A stretch of 64,000 nucleotides of DNA from JBCBTD01 sp039818825 (GCA_039818825.1 JBCBTD010000013.1:1-64000); one strand, 5' to 3'. Counted from the stretch's first letter, positions 41,498 through 51,218 are shown. Program-made: numbers and translations. Notes: a model not told the origin generated them from the letters alone.

Positions 41498-42477
41498 CGG
41501 CCTGGTTCGAGCATGGGCGGGGAAGATCGGACGGCAGTGCCGGGCCGGGCAGCGAGCAGCCGGCGGGCATCGGCGCAGTCCCGCGTCATTTGTGCCTTCA
41601 AGCCCTCGACGTCGTCAAAGTTTCTTTCGTTGCGAAGGAACGCCTCGAAAGCCACGCGTACACGAAGGCCGTAGAGGTCCACCTCGCGGTCGAACAGATG
41701 GATCTCCAAGCGCAGGTCCTGGCCATTGAACACCGGTCGCCAGCCGAGGCTCAGCGCGCCATCGGCCCAGATCCCGTCGGGCAGGCGCAGGCGAGCCGCG
41801 TAGACGCCCGTGCGCGGCAGGAGGATGCGGCGACCGATGGCCCGAAGGTTGGCGGTCGCAAAGCCGAGCGTCCGGCCGATCCGATCGCCACGGACGACCA
41901 CCGCGTCGAGCTGGTAGGGCCGGCCGAGCAAGCGCCCAGCGGTCCCAAGATCGCCGTCTGCGAGAGCTTGGCGAATGCGGGTCGAGCTCGCCGCGGCACC
42001 GTCGACGTCGACCGCGTCGAGCGCCTCGACGCCGAAGCCGAAGCGCGCCCCGAACAGTCTGAGGCCGTCGGCGTCGCCCTGACGCCGGTGCCCGAAGCGG
42101 AACGAGCGGCCGGTGACGACGTGGCGCACACCGAGCCCGCGGGCGAGCACCTCGTCGACGAAAGCCTCGGCCGACATCTGCCGCAAGCGCTCGTCGAACC
42201 GCAGCACGTGGAGCCGTTCGACGCCGAGATCCCGCAGCCGCTCCATGCGCATACGAAAGCCGCCAAGCCGCTCCGGCGCCCCGATCGGGTCGAAAAACTC
42301 GCGGGGGTGCGGACGAAAGGTGACGACGCCCAAAGGCGCAGACAGCCGCCCCGCGGCGGCCTGAGCCGCGCCGATCACGGCCTGGTGACCCCGGTGGACA
42401 CCGTCGAAGTTGCCGAGCGCAACCGCGGCCCCACGCGATCCCGACGGCAGTGCCCGATGCCCCCGCACGATCAACAT
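41494..42477 (-). CDS. ribF: Bifunctional riboflavin kinase/FMN adenylyltransferase
   Basis: RibF makes FMN and FAD from riboflavin. The 327-residue protein has the N-terminal nucleotidyltransferase domain (VALGNFDGVHRGHQAVI, VVTFRPHPREFF) and the C-terminal flavokinase domain (VVRGDRIGRTLGFATANL, LPRTGVYAARLRL, EIHLFDREVDLYG). ATG 42477 has AGGTGG upstream; GTG 42486 is also in frame. It is the first gene of the ribF–ileS–lspA–DUF3035–M16–M16–mutL run. htpX ends 63 bases upstream on the same strand. Confidence 0.95.
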   Translation of the reverse strand: MLIVRGHRALPSGSRGAAVALGNFDGVHRGHQAVIGAAQAAAGRLSAPLGVVTFRPHPREFFDPIGAPERLGGFRMRMERLRDLGVERLHVLRFDERLRQMSAEAFVDEVLARGLGVRHVVTGRSFRFGHRRQGDADGLRLFGARFGFGVEALDAVDVDGAAASSTRIRQALADGDLGTAGRLLGRPYQLDAVVVRGDRIGRTLGFATANLRAIGRRILLPRTGVYAARLRLPDGIWADGALSLGWRPVFNGQDLRLEIHLFDREVDLYGLRVRVAFEAFLRNERNFDDVEGLKAQMTRDCADARRLLAARPGTAVRSSPPMLEPGR

Positions 42478-42540
42478 GGCGCCCACCTGCCACGCCCACC
42501 CCGGGGTGTCAAAGGCGGCCGGGCACGCCCTCCCTAAGCC

Positions 42541-43518
42541 TCAACCACCCACCGGGGGGATGCGCGAACGCCCGCGCGAGACCGGCTCCGTCGACGAGGG
42601 CGCGGCCGTCGGCGTCGGGCGAGAGCGGGGCGGGCCGTCGGTCGGCGTGGGCCTACTGCCGCCGGCGGTCATCGCCAGTAGCCGACGAACCCGCTCGTCG
42701 GTCGGCGGGTGGGTGCGGAACAGGTTGTCGGCGTTGATACCGGCGAGCGGATTGATGATGAACATGTGGGCGGTCGCCGGGTTGCGCTCTGCTTCCGGCA
42801 TCATCACACCACGGCCGGCACGCCCACCGGTGTGAGCGATCGCCTCGATTCGCCGGAGCGCCCCGGCGAGCGCTGCCGGATCGCCGCAAATCTCGGCGCC
42901 GACGCGGTCGGCTTCGTATTCGCGCGCTCGGCTGATCGCCATCTGGACGATCGTCGCCGCCAAGGGCGCCAAGATCATGATGAGGATCGCCAGCAGCGGG
43001 TTCGGCCGCTCGCCACCACGGCCAGCGCCGAAAAACAGCGCGAACTGGCTGAGGAAGCCGATGGCGCCGGCGATCGTGGCGGTCACCGTCATGGTCAAGG
43101 TATCGCGGTTCTTGATGTGCGCGAGCTCGTGCGCCATCACGCCGGCGACTTCGTCGGCCGGCGCCGAGCGCATCAGGCCGGTCGTGATCGCCACCGCAGC
43201 GTTTTCCGGGCTGCGGCCGGTGGCGAAGGCGTTGGGCTGCGCCTGATCGATGACGTAAACCTTGGGCACCGGCAGGTCCGCCTGCCAAGCTAGCCGCTCG
43301 ACCATCTTGTAGAGTTCTGGCACGTCGCGCGGGCCGGCTTCGCGGGCGCCGTGCATGCGCAGCACCATCTTGTCCGAGTTCCAATAGGCGAAGACGTTCA
43401 TGCCTGCGGCGACGGCCAGCGCGATCAGCATGCCGCCTTCGCCGGCCAATGCGTAACCGACCGCGAGAAACAGCGCGGTCATCGCGGCCAACAACACGCC
43501 GGTGCGCATCATGTTCAT
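42541..43518 (-). CDS. htpX: HtpX membrane metalloprotease
   Basis: HtpX is an M48 zinc protease of the inner membrane that removes damaged membrane proteins, with FtsH, under heat or envelope stress. The 325-residue protein has two N-terminal helices (about 5–25 and 30–48), HELAH at 130–134, two more helices (about 143–163 and 172–192), and SRAREYEADRVGAEI with the third zinc ligand. The tail after about 285 is rich in Pro, Thr, Ser and Arg and looks disordered, longer than usual. ATG at 43518. It is divergent from the malic enzyme gene. Confidence 0.93.
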   Translation of the reverse strand: MNMMRTGVLLAAMTALFLAVGYALAGEGGMLIALAVAAGMNVFAYWNSDKMVLRMHGAREAGPRDVPELYKMVERLAWQADLPVPKVYVIDQAQPNAFATGRSPENAAVAITTGLMRSAPADEVAGVMAHELAHIKNRDTLTMTVTATIAGAIGFLSQFALFFGAGRGGERPNPLLAILIMILAPLAATIVQMAISRAREYEADRVGAEICGDPAALAGALRRIEAIAHTGGRAGRGVMMPEAERNPATAHMFIINPLAGINADNLFRTHPPTDERVRRLLAMTAGGSRPTPTDGPPRSRPTPTAAPSSTEPVSRGRSRIPPVGG

Positions 43519-43712
43519 GGTGCCGGTGCCCTCAGCTCAAGCGCATTGGGCAGGTGGGCAGGAAACTGCGAGCCGTCAATGCCCGGCACGCGCGGCCGCA
43601 GCCAGCCCGTCGATCGAGCGGTGGTGTCGTCGGACGCGAGCCATCCTTGCGATGTCATGATAGTGACGACGACAGACGCGTGACACGCCGCCTGCCGGAG
43701 GGAGACCGTTCG

Positions 43713-46025
43713 ATGCTGTACGCCCGTTCGGGGTTCAGCGCCCCGCCTGCCTCCGAGCAGGAAGTGAAGATCACCGACGACGAGGCCCTGGAGCTGCACC
43801 TGCGCGGCCGCCCGGGCAAGCTCGAGGTGACGCCGACGAAATCTCTGGCCACCTCGCGCGACCTCTCGCTCGCCTATTCGCCAGGCGTGGCGGTGCCGTG
43901 CCTGCGCATCGCCGACGATGCCGCCGCTGCCTACGACTACACGGCCAAGGGCAACCTCGTCGCGGTGATCTCCAACGGCACGGCGGTCCTGGGGCTCGGC
44001 AACATCGGCGCGCTGGCGTCCAAGCCGGTGATGGAAGGGAAGGCGGTACTCTTCAAACGCTTCGCCGACATCGACGGCATCGATCTGGAGCTGGCGACCG
44101 AGGACATCGATGCGTTCGTCGAAGCGGCGCGCCTCGTCGGGCCGACCTTCGGCGGCATCAACCTCGAGGACATCAAGGCGCCAGAGTGCTTCATCATCGA
44201 GCAGCGGCTCAAGGAAGCGCTCGACATCCCGGTGTTCCACGACGACCAACACGGCACCGCAGTCATCGCCGCGGCGGGGCTGGTCAACGCGTTGCACCTC
44301 ACCGGTCGGCGGATCGAGGACGCCCGGCTCGTGGTCAACGGCGCAGGCTCGGCCTCGATCGCCTGTGTCGAGCTTCTGAAGGCGATGGGCCTGCCCCACG
44401 ACAACGCGATCCTCTGCGACACGCGCGGCGTCGTCTACGCCGGGCGGGAAGCGGGTATGAACCAGTGGAAGTCGGCGCATGCGGCGAAGACCGACGCACG
44501 AACCCTGGAGGAAGCCTTCGAGGGCGCCGACGTCGCCTTCGGGCTCTCCGTCGCCGGCGCGTTCACGCCCGCGATGATCGCCTCGATGGCGGCCAACCCG
44601 ATCGTCTTCGCGATGGCCAATCCAACACCGGAGATCAGCCCGGAGGAGGTCCATGCGACCCGCGACGACGCGATCGTCGCAACCGGACGGTCCGACTACC
44701 CGAACCAGGTCAACAACGTCCTGGGCTTTCCCTACATCTTCCGCGGCGCGCTCGACGTCCGCGCATCGACGATCAACGACACGATGAAGATCGCGGCGGC
44801 CAACGCCATCGCCGAGCTGGCGCGAGAGGACGTGCCGGACGAGGTATCCGCCGCCTATCGCGGTCGGCGCCTGCAATACGGCAGCGAGTACATCATCCCA
44901 ACGCCCTTCGACCCGCGACTGATCGGGACGATCCCCCTGGCCGTGGCAAGGGCGGCCACCGCGAGCGGCGTCGCGCAACGCCCGCTCATCGACGAGAAAG
45001 CCTACGAGCTGACGCTCAGGGGCCGGCTCGACCCCACCGCCTCCCGAATGCAGCAGATCATCGACGCCGTCGCGTTCCACCCGCGGCGGATGGTGTTCGC
45101 GGAAGGCGAGGAGGAGACCACGATCCGCGCCGCCTTCGCCTGGAGGAAGACGGGTCTCGGCACCCCGATCCTGGTCGGCCGCGAGCGACAGATCGAAACC
45201 GCGATGGAGGCGCTCGGTCTCGGGTCCAGCGCCGGCATCGAGATCCGCAACGCCCGGATCCACGACCGCAACGAGGCTTATGCCGACTTCCTTTACGGCC
45301 GGATGCAACGGCGAGGCTGGCTGTACCGCGACTGCGTGCGAACGGTGAACCAGGAGCGGAACGTGTTCGGCGCCTGCATGGTGGCGCTCGGCGATGCCGA
45401 CGCCATGGTCACGGGCCTGACACGAACCTACACGAGCGCGCTCCACGACGTCCTACGCGTGGTCGACCCGGCAGCCGGAGCGCAGCTCTTCGGCCTGTCG
45501 ATCGTGATCGCCCGCGGCCGCACCGTGTTCCTCGCCGACACCGCCGTCAACGAGCTGCCGACGGCGCCGGTCGCCGCCGACATCGCGATTCAGGCCGCGG
45601 CGTTCGTCCGCCGGCTCGGCGTGACGCCCCGGGTCGCCGCGGTCTCGTTCGCCACCTTCGGCAATCGTGAAGTCAACGTCGCCCGCCAACAGACCGACGT
45701 CATCGACCAGTTGGCGCGACGCGACGTCGACTTCGAGTTCGATGGTGAGATGGAAGCCGACATCGCCCTCGATGCCGATCTCCTTCGGCACTATCCCTTC
45801 ACCCGACTGACCGGCCCGGCGAACATCCTGATGATGCCGGCCCTGCATTCGGCCAGCATCGCGTCCAAGCTGCTCCGCCAACTCGGCGGTGGGCAGGTGA
45901 TCGGGCCGATCCTGATGGGCCTCGACAAGCCCGTGCAGATCGCGCCGATGGACGCGACCGTCTCGGACCTCATCAACCTCGGGGCCATCGGCGCTTTCCA
46001 GTCGCTCCGCGGCACCGAGGAGTAA
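43713..46025 (+). CDS. maeB: NADP-dependent malic enzyme, MaeB type with phosphotransacetylase-like C-domain
   Basis: A 770-residue enzyme that decarboxylates malate to pyruvate. The N-terminal malic-enzyme domain (about 1–430) has AYSPGVAVPCL, GLGNIGALASKPVMEGKAVLFK, FHDDQHGTA and VVNGAGSASIAC (NADP-binding). The C-terminal domain (about 450–770) is phosphotransacetylase-like and is thought to be regulatory, responding to acetyl-CoA. The length and fusion match MaeB. GGAGGGAG precedes the ATG at 43713. Divergent from htpX, with a 194-base gap where both promoters should lie. Confidence 0.95.
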   Translation: MLYARSGFSAPPASEQEVKITDDEALELHLRGRPGKLEVTPTKSLATSRDLSLAYSPGVAVPCLRIADDAAAAYDYTAKGNLVAVISNGTAVLGLGNIGALASKPVMEGKAVLFKRFADIDGIDLELATEDIDAFVEAARLVGPTFGGINLEDIKAPECFIIEQRLKEALDIPVFHDDQHGTAVIAAAGLVNALHLTGRRIEDARLVVNGAGSASIACVELLKAMGLPHDNAILCDTRGVVYAGREAGMNQWKSAHAAKTDARTLEEAFEGADVAFGLSVAGAFTPAMIASMAANPIVFAMANPTPEISPEEVHATRDDAIVATGRSDYPNQVNNVLGFPYIFRGALDVRASTINDTMKIAAANAIAELAREDVPDEVSAAYRGRRLQYGSEYIIPTPFDPRLIGTIPLAVARAATASGVAQRPLIDEKAYELTLRGRLDPTASRMQQIIDAVAFHPRRMVFAEGEEETTIRAAFAWRKTGLGTPILVGRERQIETAMEALGLGSSAGIEIRNARIHDRNEAYADFLYGRMQRRGWLYRDCVRTVNQERNVFGACMVALGDADAMVTGLTRTYTSALHDVLRVVDPAAGAQLFGLSIVIARGRTVFLADTAVNELPTAPVAADIAIQAAAFVRRLGVTPRVAAVSFATFGNREVNVARQQTDVIDQLARRDVDFEFDGEMEADIALDADLLRHYPFTRLTGPANILMMPALHSASIASKLLRQLGGGQVIGPILMGLDKPVQIAPMDATVSDLINLGAIGAFQSLRGTEE

Positions 46026-46108
46026 GCGCGCTCGGGAACCTGGAACCCAAGCTGCGGACACGGTAGACTTCGTTCATTCACCGTTAAGAGTGGCGAGGGA
46101 GGTTCATC

Positions 46109-47746
46109 GTGGACGACTACGATCTCGGCGACTACGGCCGCACCGTCACGACCGCTTCACTCGAGGCGCAGCGCCTGTTCGACAAGGGCCTCGTCTGGAT
46201 GTTCGGCTACAACCACGAAGCGGCGATCATCTGTTTCGAACGGGCGCTGGAACACGATCCGGGTTGCGCCATGGCGCGGTGGGGCATCGCCTATGCCATC
46301 GGCCCCAACTACAACAAGCCGTGGGTCAGCTTCGAGCCGGACGAGAAGCCGGCCGCGCTCACCCGCGCCCGCGCGGCACTCGCGGCGGTGGATGATGTTG
46401 CCGGCTTGGCGCCGGTCGAGCGAGCACTCCTGGATGCCTTGGCGCACCGCTACCCGGACGGCCCGATCGCCGAGGATTTCGGCCCGTGCCACGATGCGTT
46501 CGCGGCTGCGATGCGCGACGTCCATGCACGCTTTCCGGCCGATCTCGATGTCGCCATGGTGTTCGCCGAAGCGCTGATGAACCGCACACCATGGCAGCTC
46601 TGGGACCTGCCGACCGGAGAGCCGGCCGCCGGCGCCGACACGCTGGAGGCGCGCGCGGTGCTCGAGGCTGCGTTCGCTACGCTTCCCGGTGCCTGGGATC
46701 ACCCCGGCCTGCTCCACATGTACATTCACCTGATGGAGATGTCCCCGCACCCGGAAGTCGCCCTGCTCCATGGCGACCGCCTTCACGCTCTGGTTCCCGA
46801 CGCGGGCCACTTGATCCACATGGCGACGCACATCGACGTTTTGTGCGGCGACTATCAAAACGTGATTGCCCGCAACTCTCAAGGGGTCATCGCGGATCGG
46901 AAATTCTTGGAGCGGGAAGGACCCGATCATTTTTACTCGCTGTATCGCTGCCACAATTATCACTTCAAGATCTACGGCGCGATGTTCCTCGGTCAGCCGC
47001 AGCCGGCGATGGAAGCCGCCGAGGAGCTGATCGCGACCCTGCCCGAGACGATCCTCCGGCCGCTCGCCGACTGGTTCGAAGGGTTCGTGCCGATGAAGCA
47101 GCACGTGCTGGTCCGGTTCGGGATGTGGGAGGCGATCCTCGCCCAGGACCTGCCCGGGGACGAGGACCTCTACGCCGTCACCACAGCGATGCTGCGTTAC
47201 GCGCGGTGTGTTGCCCTCTCCAACACCGGCGACGTGGCGGGCGCCGAAGCCGAGCGCGACGCGTTCACGGCGGCGTTCGCGCGGGTGCCCGAAAGCCGGA
47301 TGGTGTTCAACAACACCTGCCGCGACATTCTTCAGGTCGCGGAACAGATGCTGTTGGGCGAACTCGAGTACCGCAAAGGCAACCATGAAGCGGCGTTCGC
47401 CCACCTGCGCCGCTCGGTCGAACTCGACGACACGCTTCCCTACGACGAGCCCTGGGCCTGGATGCAGCCGACCCGCCATGCCCTGGGCGCGCTGCTTCTC
47501 GAGCAGGGCCGCTACGACGAAGCGGAAGCCGTTTACCGAGCCGATCTCGGGCTCGACAGGACGCTCAGCCGTGCGTGCCAGCATCCGAACAACGTCTGGA
47601 GCCTGCACGGCCTCCACGAGTGCCTGGTCCATCGTGGCGAGACCGCCGAGGCACTGCACGTCCGCCAGCAGCTCGACCGGGCGCTGGCCCGCGCCCACGT
47701 GCCGGTGCGCGCGTCATGCTTCTGCCGCGGTGCGCTGGCCGCCTGA
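46109..47746 (+). CDS. Tetratricopeptide repeat protein
   Basis: A 545-residue soluble protein made mostly of TPR-like helix pairs, for instance EAQRLFDKGLVWMFGYNHEAA-type repeats (part quoted) near 18–40 and EAEAVYRADLGLD near the C-terminus. No signal peptide or membrane helix. Similar long TPR proteins are found in many proteobacteria without a known activity; the motif MNRTPWQLWDLPTGEPA and the cluster HMYIHLMEMS are shared features of this group and could form a metal or substrate site. GTG at 46109 with GAGGGAGG upstream. Role unknown. Confidence 0.75.
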   Translation: MDDYDLGDYGRTVTTASLEAQRLFDKGLVWMFGYNHEAAIICFERALEHDPGCAMARWGIAYAIGPNYNKPWVSFEPDEKPAALTRARAALAAVDDVAGLAPVERALLDALAHRYPDGPIAEDFGPCHDAFAAAMRDVHARFPADLDVAMVFAEALMNRTPWQLWDLPTGEPAAGADTLEARAVLEAAFATLPGAWDHPGLLHMYIHLMEMSPHPEVALLHGDRLHALVPDAGHLIHMATHIDVLCGDYQNVIARNSQGVIADRKFLEREGPDHFYSLYRCHNYHFKIYGAMFLGQPQPAMEAAEELIATLPETILRPLADWFEGFVPMKQHVLVRFGMWEAILAQDLPGDEDLYAVTTAMLRYARCVALSNTGDVAGAEAERDAFTAAFARVPESRMVFNNTCRDILQVAEQMLLGELEYRKGNHEAAFAHLRRSVELDDTLPYDEPWAWMQPTRHALGALLLEQGRYDEAEAVYRADLGLDRTLSRACQHPNNVWSLHGLHECLVHRGETAEALHVRQQLDRALARAHVPVRASCFCRGALAA

Positions 47747-47759
47747 AGACGCCCGACGG

Positions 47760-48254
47760 TCAGGCGAGGGGCTCGACCTCGTCGTCGGACCCTAGGACCC
47801 GCCCGTCACGTGTTTCGAACGTGCGCGTCGGACCGTTGCGCTTGTAGAGCAGGTCGAGGCCGACGTAGTGGGCGGTTTCGGTCGGCGCGGTGCGCGGCCC
47901 GATCTCCAAAAGGCGGGCTGGGCGATCCGCGCGATTTTCGAAGGTGTGGCCGTTGGCGACGCCGGCCTTGAAACCGGCCGAGTCGCCGGCGCGTAGCACC
48001 TGCTCGCCGCCATCCTGCTCCACCAACACGACCTCGCCGTCCAGGACGTAGACGAACTCGTCCTCGACCTCGTGCCAGTGCATGAGACTGGTGGCGCCAC
48101 CCGGAAGCAACTCGACCTCACCGACGCCGATCTGGGTGAGATCCGCCGCATCCGAGAGGCGGGTGCGCCAACACCCGTCGGTACGGGCGCGCAACCGCCC
48201 CGGATAGGCTTGGCGCTCGACGCGCGCGGCGGTCATACGATCGACCTTGGGCAT
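47760..48254 (-). CDS. Cupin domain protein
   Basis: A 164-residue single-domain cupin. Motif 1 is SLMHWHEVEDEFVYVLDGEV, with two histidines and a glutamate placed to bind a metal; motif 2 is GVANGHTFENRAD, with the last histidine. The later part, GPRTAPTETAHYVGLDL, extends the barrel. Cupins of this size include isomerases, dioxygenases and sugar-binding proteins; no more can be said. Starts at ATG 48254, converges with the TPR gene, and lies downstream of another cupin on the same strand. Confidence 0.78.
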   Translation of the reverse strand: MPKVDRMTAARVERQAYPGRLRARTDGCWRTRLSDAADLTQIGVGEVELLPGGATSLMHWHEVEDEFVYVLDGEVVLVEQDGGEQVLRAGDSAGFKAGVANGHTFENRADRPARLLEIGPRTAPTETAHYVGLDLLYKRNGPTRTFETRDGRVLGSDDEVEPLA

Positions 48255-48404
48255 TCGACGTCCTCCCGAGTGGCGTCTCTTCGTACCGCGACGACCTTTC
48301 GCCGAACGCCGGCAGGCGGACCAGAGGGCACGTCCGCGGACCAGCCATGCCGTCCGATCTGGAACGGAACACGGCCGATCCGACCGCTGCCGACGACCCG
48401 CTGC

Positions 48405-48770
48405 TCATTCGAGTTGCACGATCGCCAGCTGGACCGGCGCGTCGCCGAGCACGGTGGTCGTGTGGCCGGAGCCCGTCGTGTCGCGCATCCACCAGATGCC
48501 ACCGGGCTCGATCTCGCGAACCTCGCCGTCGCCTGCCTCGACCCGCAACCGGCCGGCCAAGCAAAAGGCGATTTGGTCGTGCGGCGAGGGGTGCTTCGCG
48601 CCACCCCAGCCTGCCGGCAGCGTCAAGAACAAGAGCTGCCGCGCAGCTAGGCCCGCGGACAGGAGCAACGGCGGCGCCGGCGGGGCAAAGTCGGCGACGT
48701 GGAGGTCGAAGCTCCCATGGTCGAAGTACGAAACGCCAGCCTCGTCCTCGATCAAGCACAAGCAATGCAT
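48405..48770 (-). CDS. Second small cupin-like protein
   Basis: A 121-residue cupin-like protein. Motif 1 is KHPSPHDQIAFCLAGRL and motif 2 is IEPGGIWWMRDTTGSGHTTTVLG. Motif 1 keeps two histidines but Gln and Phe stand where the metal-binding Glu and Tyr often occur, so metal binding is less sure than in the neighbouring cupin. ATG 48770; no strong SD is seen. The 150-base gap to the next cupin is unremarkable, and the two genes may be co-transcribed. Confidence 0.6.
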   Translation of the reverse strand: MHCLCLIEDEAGVSYFDHGSFDLHVADFAPPAPPLLLSAGLAARQLLFLTLPAGWGGAKHPSPHDQIAFCLAGRLRVEAGDGEVREIEPGGIWWMRDTTGSGHTTTVLGDAPVQLAIVQLE

Positions 48771-48944
48771 CGGCGTCGGTTCCCAGACGATCCGGTTTCC
48801 AACGTCCGACGAGGCGCCCGAACACCGCCGTCGTCAACCGCCTGTCGGGCAGCGCAGCCACGGCGGTAGGCCCTCGGCGCTGTTGACGCAGCGCTTTCGG
48901 AGCGGCTAGGGGGCGGGCAACGTTCTCTAGGAAACCCGGCACCG

Positions 48945-49259
48945 ATGTCGAAACTGATCGTCACCGACCGTGAAGGTCGGACCCACGAGTTGGAAGGCCG
49001 CGCCGGCTGGTCGGTCATGGAGCTGATCCGCGACGCCGATCTGCCGATCGAGGCGGCCTGCGGCGGCTGCTGCGCCTGCGCCACGTGTCATGTCTACGTC
49101 GCAGCAGAATCGGCCGCGAAGCTACCGACCGTCGGCGACGAAGAAGAACTGATGCTCGACGAGGCTTACGAGGTCCAGGAAACCTCACGGCTCTCGTGTC
49201 AGCTCAAGTGGTCGGACGAGCTCGACGGCCTGCAGGTGACCCTGGCACCTGAGTTCTGA
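48945..49259 (+). CDS. 2Fe-2S ferredoxin, adrenodoxin type
   Basis: A 104-residue ferredoxin. The cluster ligands are Cys39, Cys45 and Cys48 (CX5CX2C in CGGCCACATC) and Cys85 in SRLSCQLKW; the order and the acidic helix after the third cysteine fit the adrenodoxin/putidaredoxin group that serves P450s, dioxygenases and Fe-S assembly. The ATG at 48945 is the first in frame. Its stop touches the GTG of the MFS gene, so the two are co-transcribed. Partner enzyme not in view. Confidence 0.92.
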   Translation: MSKLIVTDREGRTHELEGRAGWSVMELIRDADLPIEAACGGCCACATCHVYVAAESAAKLPTVGDEEELMLDEAYEVQETSRLSCQLKWSDELDGLQVTLAPEF

Positions 49260-50522
49260 GTGACCGCCGGGGCAACGACCAGCGCGGAGCTGCGCCCCGG
49301 CGTCGTCGGCTTTCTCCGCGACAACGCCCGGTGGTTGGCCGCCGGCATGCTGCTCGCCTTCGCGTCCAGCTTCGGCCAGACGTTCTTCATCGCGTTGTTC
49401 GCAAACGACCTTCGCGCCGAGTTGGGCTTGTCGCACAGCGGCTGGGGCACGCTCTATGCCGTAGCGACCCTAGCCGCTGCCGCGTCGCTCGCCCAACTCG
49501 GTCGGCTTGCTGACATCCGCTCGCCCCGATGGCTGGCGGTGCGGGTGCTGTTGGTGCTCGGCGTCTTTGCCGTGACGATGGCGGCGGTGGGCTCGGTCTG
49601 GATGCTGGCGCTCGCCGTCTTCGGTCTGAGGCTCGCGGGCCAGGGCTTGCTGAGCCATGTCTCCATGACCATGACTGCGCGCGGTTTCGCGGCCAACCGC
49701 GGTCGAGCCATCGGCATCGTCTCCCTCGGCTATCCGCTGGGCGAGGCGATCTTGCCGGTGCTGACCGTCGCAGCGATCCTCGCCTTCGGCTGGCGCGACG
49801 CGTGGCTCGGGGTGGCGCTGGTCGTGCTTCTGGTCATCGCCCCCCTCGCGTTCGTCCTGCTGGCCAATCCCCGGCAGCCGCGCTCGACGCCGACCGCAGC
49901 AGTGGCCGTCGGCGCACCGGGGCTCCAAGGACGCCACTGGCAACGCGCCGAGGTCGTCCGCCATCCCCTGTTCTGGGCGCTCGTACCCGGACTCTTGGCG
50001 CCGCCCCTGATCGGCACGTCGATCCTGTTCCAGGGGATGCATCTGGTGGCGGCGAAAGGCTGGGCGCCCGACCTCTACGCGTTGGCATTTCCGGCCTACG
50101 CGGCCGCCTCCGTCGCCGCGTCCCTCGGTTCCGGTTTCCTCGTCGATCGGTTCGGCGCAGCGCGGCTCCTACCGTTCTACCAAATCCCGCTGGCGCTGGG
50201 CCTCGTACTCGCCGCGACGCTCACCGACCCTGCCAGCGCCTTCCTCTATCTGGGGCTGATCGGTCTGACGACCGGCGCAGGTTTCACCATCGTCACGGCA
50301 CTTTGGGCCGAACTCTATGGCACCGACCATCTGGGCGCCGTCCGCGGGCTCACGTCGTCCTTGTTGATCTTCGCCACGGCACTGGGACCGGGGCTGACCG
50401 GCACGCTCCTGGACGTCGGCGTCGGCATCGAGCGACAATTCGCCGCGATGGCCACGGTCACCCTGCTGTTCTGCGGCAGCTTCGCGGTGACCGTTCGCGG
50501 GCTGCGTCGCCAACCGCGATGA
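49260..50522 (+). CDS. MFS transporter
   Basis: A 420-residue major facilitator with 12 predicted helices. The loop between helices 2 and 3 has LAQLGRLADIRSPRW, a variant of the MFS GXLaDR motif, and the second half repeats it as GFLVDRFGAARL. GQTFFIALFANDLRAELGLS at the N-terminus is typical of the oxalate/monocarboxylate-like group, but the substrate is not known. The GTG at 49260 follows the ferredoxin stop directly. Confidence 0.85.
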   Translation: MTAGATTSAELRPGVVGFLRDNARWLAAGMLLAFASSFGQTFFIALFANDLRAELGLSHSGWGTLYAVATLAAAASLAQLGRLADIRSPRWLAVRVLLVLGVFAVTMAAVGSVWMLALAVFGLRLAGQGLLSHVSMTMTARGFAANRGRAIGIVSLGYPLGEAILPVLTVAAILAFGWRDAWLGVALVVLLVIAPLAFVLLANPRQPRSTPTAAVAVGAPGLQGRHWQRAEVVRHPLFWALVPGLLAPPLIGTSILFQGMHLVAAKGWAPDLYALAFPAYAAASVAASLGSGFLVDRFGAARLLPFYQIPLALGLVLAATLTDPASAFLYLGLIGLTTGAGFTIVTALWAELYGTDHLGAVRGLTSSLLIFATALGPGLTGTLLDVGVGIERQFAAMATVTLLFCGSFAVTVRGLRRQPR

Positions 50523-50723
50523 CCTGGCGCCGGCCGGCGTTCGGCACGCCGTTGGCGCATGGCTGCGTCGCCGCTCGATGATCGACGCCCTGGTGCTTGT
50601 GGGCTACCACGACGCTGGCGGAGGGACGATCGCGGCTGGCGACGTCGGCCTTCGGCCGTCAGTTTTGGGGGGTGAGCGGGCCTGGGCGAGAGCGTCACGT
50701 TCGCTGCCGATCGGGAGGAAAAC

Positions 50724-51164
50724 ATGCGCTACCTGCACACGATGGTCCGGGTCACCGACCTCGACGCATCGATCGAGTTCTACGGCACGGTGTTCGGCCT
50801 GAAGGAAGTCCGCCGGATCGACAACGAGCAAGGTCGGTTCACCCTGGTGTTCCTTGCCGCCGACGAAGACGTGCCGAGCTTCCAGGCAGGCAAGGCGCCG
50901 GTCCTGGAACTGACCCACAACTGGGACCCGGAGGAGTATACGGGCGGCCGAAACTTCGGCCACCTGGCCTACGAAGTCGACGACATCTATGCGACCTGCC
51001 GGCACCTGATGGACAATGGCATCACCATCAACCGTCCGCCGCGCGACGGCCGCATGGCCTTCATCCGCTCGCCGGACGCCATCTCGATCGAGCTCTTGCA
51101 GAAGGGCGACGCCAAAGCTCCGGCCGAGCCTTGGACCTCGATGGGCAACACCGGTAGCTGGTGA
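50724..51164 (+). CDS. gloA: Lactoylglutathione lyase (glyoxalase I)
   Basis: Glyoxalase I converts the methylglyoxal–glutathione adduct into S-lactoylglutathione. The 146-residue protein starts MRYLHTMVRVTDLDASIEFY with the first metal ligand, has APVLELTHNWD (Glu ligand), NFGHLAYEVDDIY (His ligand) and the last Glu in SIELLQKG, so the metal set looks complete. GGGAGGAAAAC before the ATG at 50724 is a strong SD. The 201-base gap upstream shows no other gene. The SDR gene follows after 54 bases. Confidence 0.92.
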   Translation: MRYLHTMVRVTDLDASIEFYGTVFGLKEVRRIDNEQGRFTLVFLAADEDVPSFQAGKAPVLELTHNWDPEEYTGGRNFGHLAYEVDDIYATCRHLMDNGITINRPPRDGRMAFIRSPDAISIELLQKGDAKAPAEPWTSMGNTGSW

Positions 51165-51218
51165 GGGAGCGAGACCGCTCGCCCAGGGTGGTCGACCGGG
51201 GAACAGGAGCACGACGCG

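Noticed and set aside
43515..45446. 643-codon open frame antisense to maeB
   Set aside because: It is fully covered by the clear maeB gene and has shadow-type composition and no motif.
50578..50802. 74-codon ORF upstream of gloA
   Set aside because: It runs out of frame into gloA, has no SD, and its composition matches a frame shadow.
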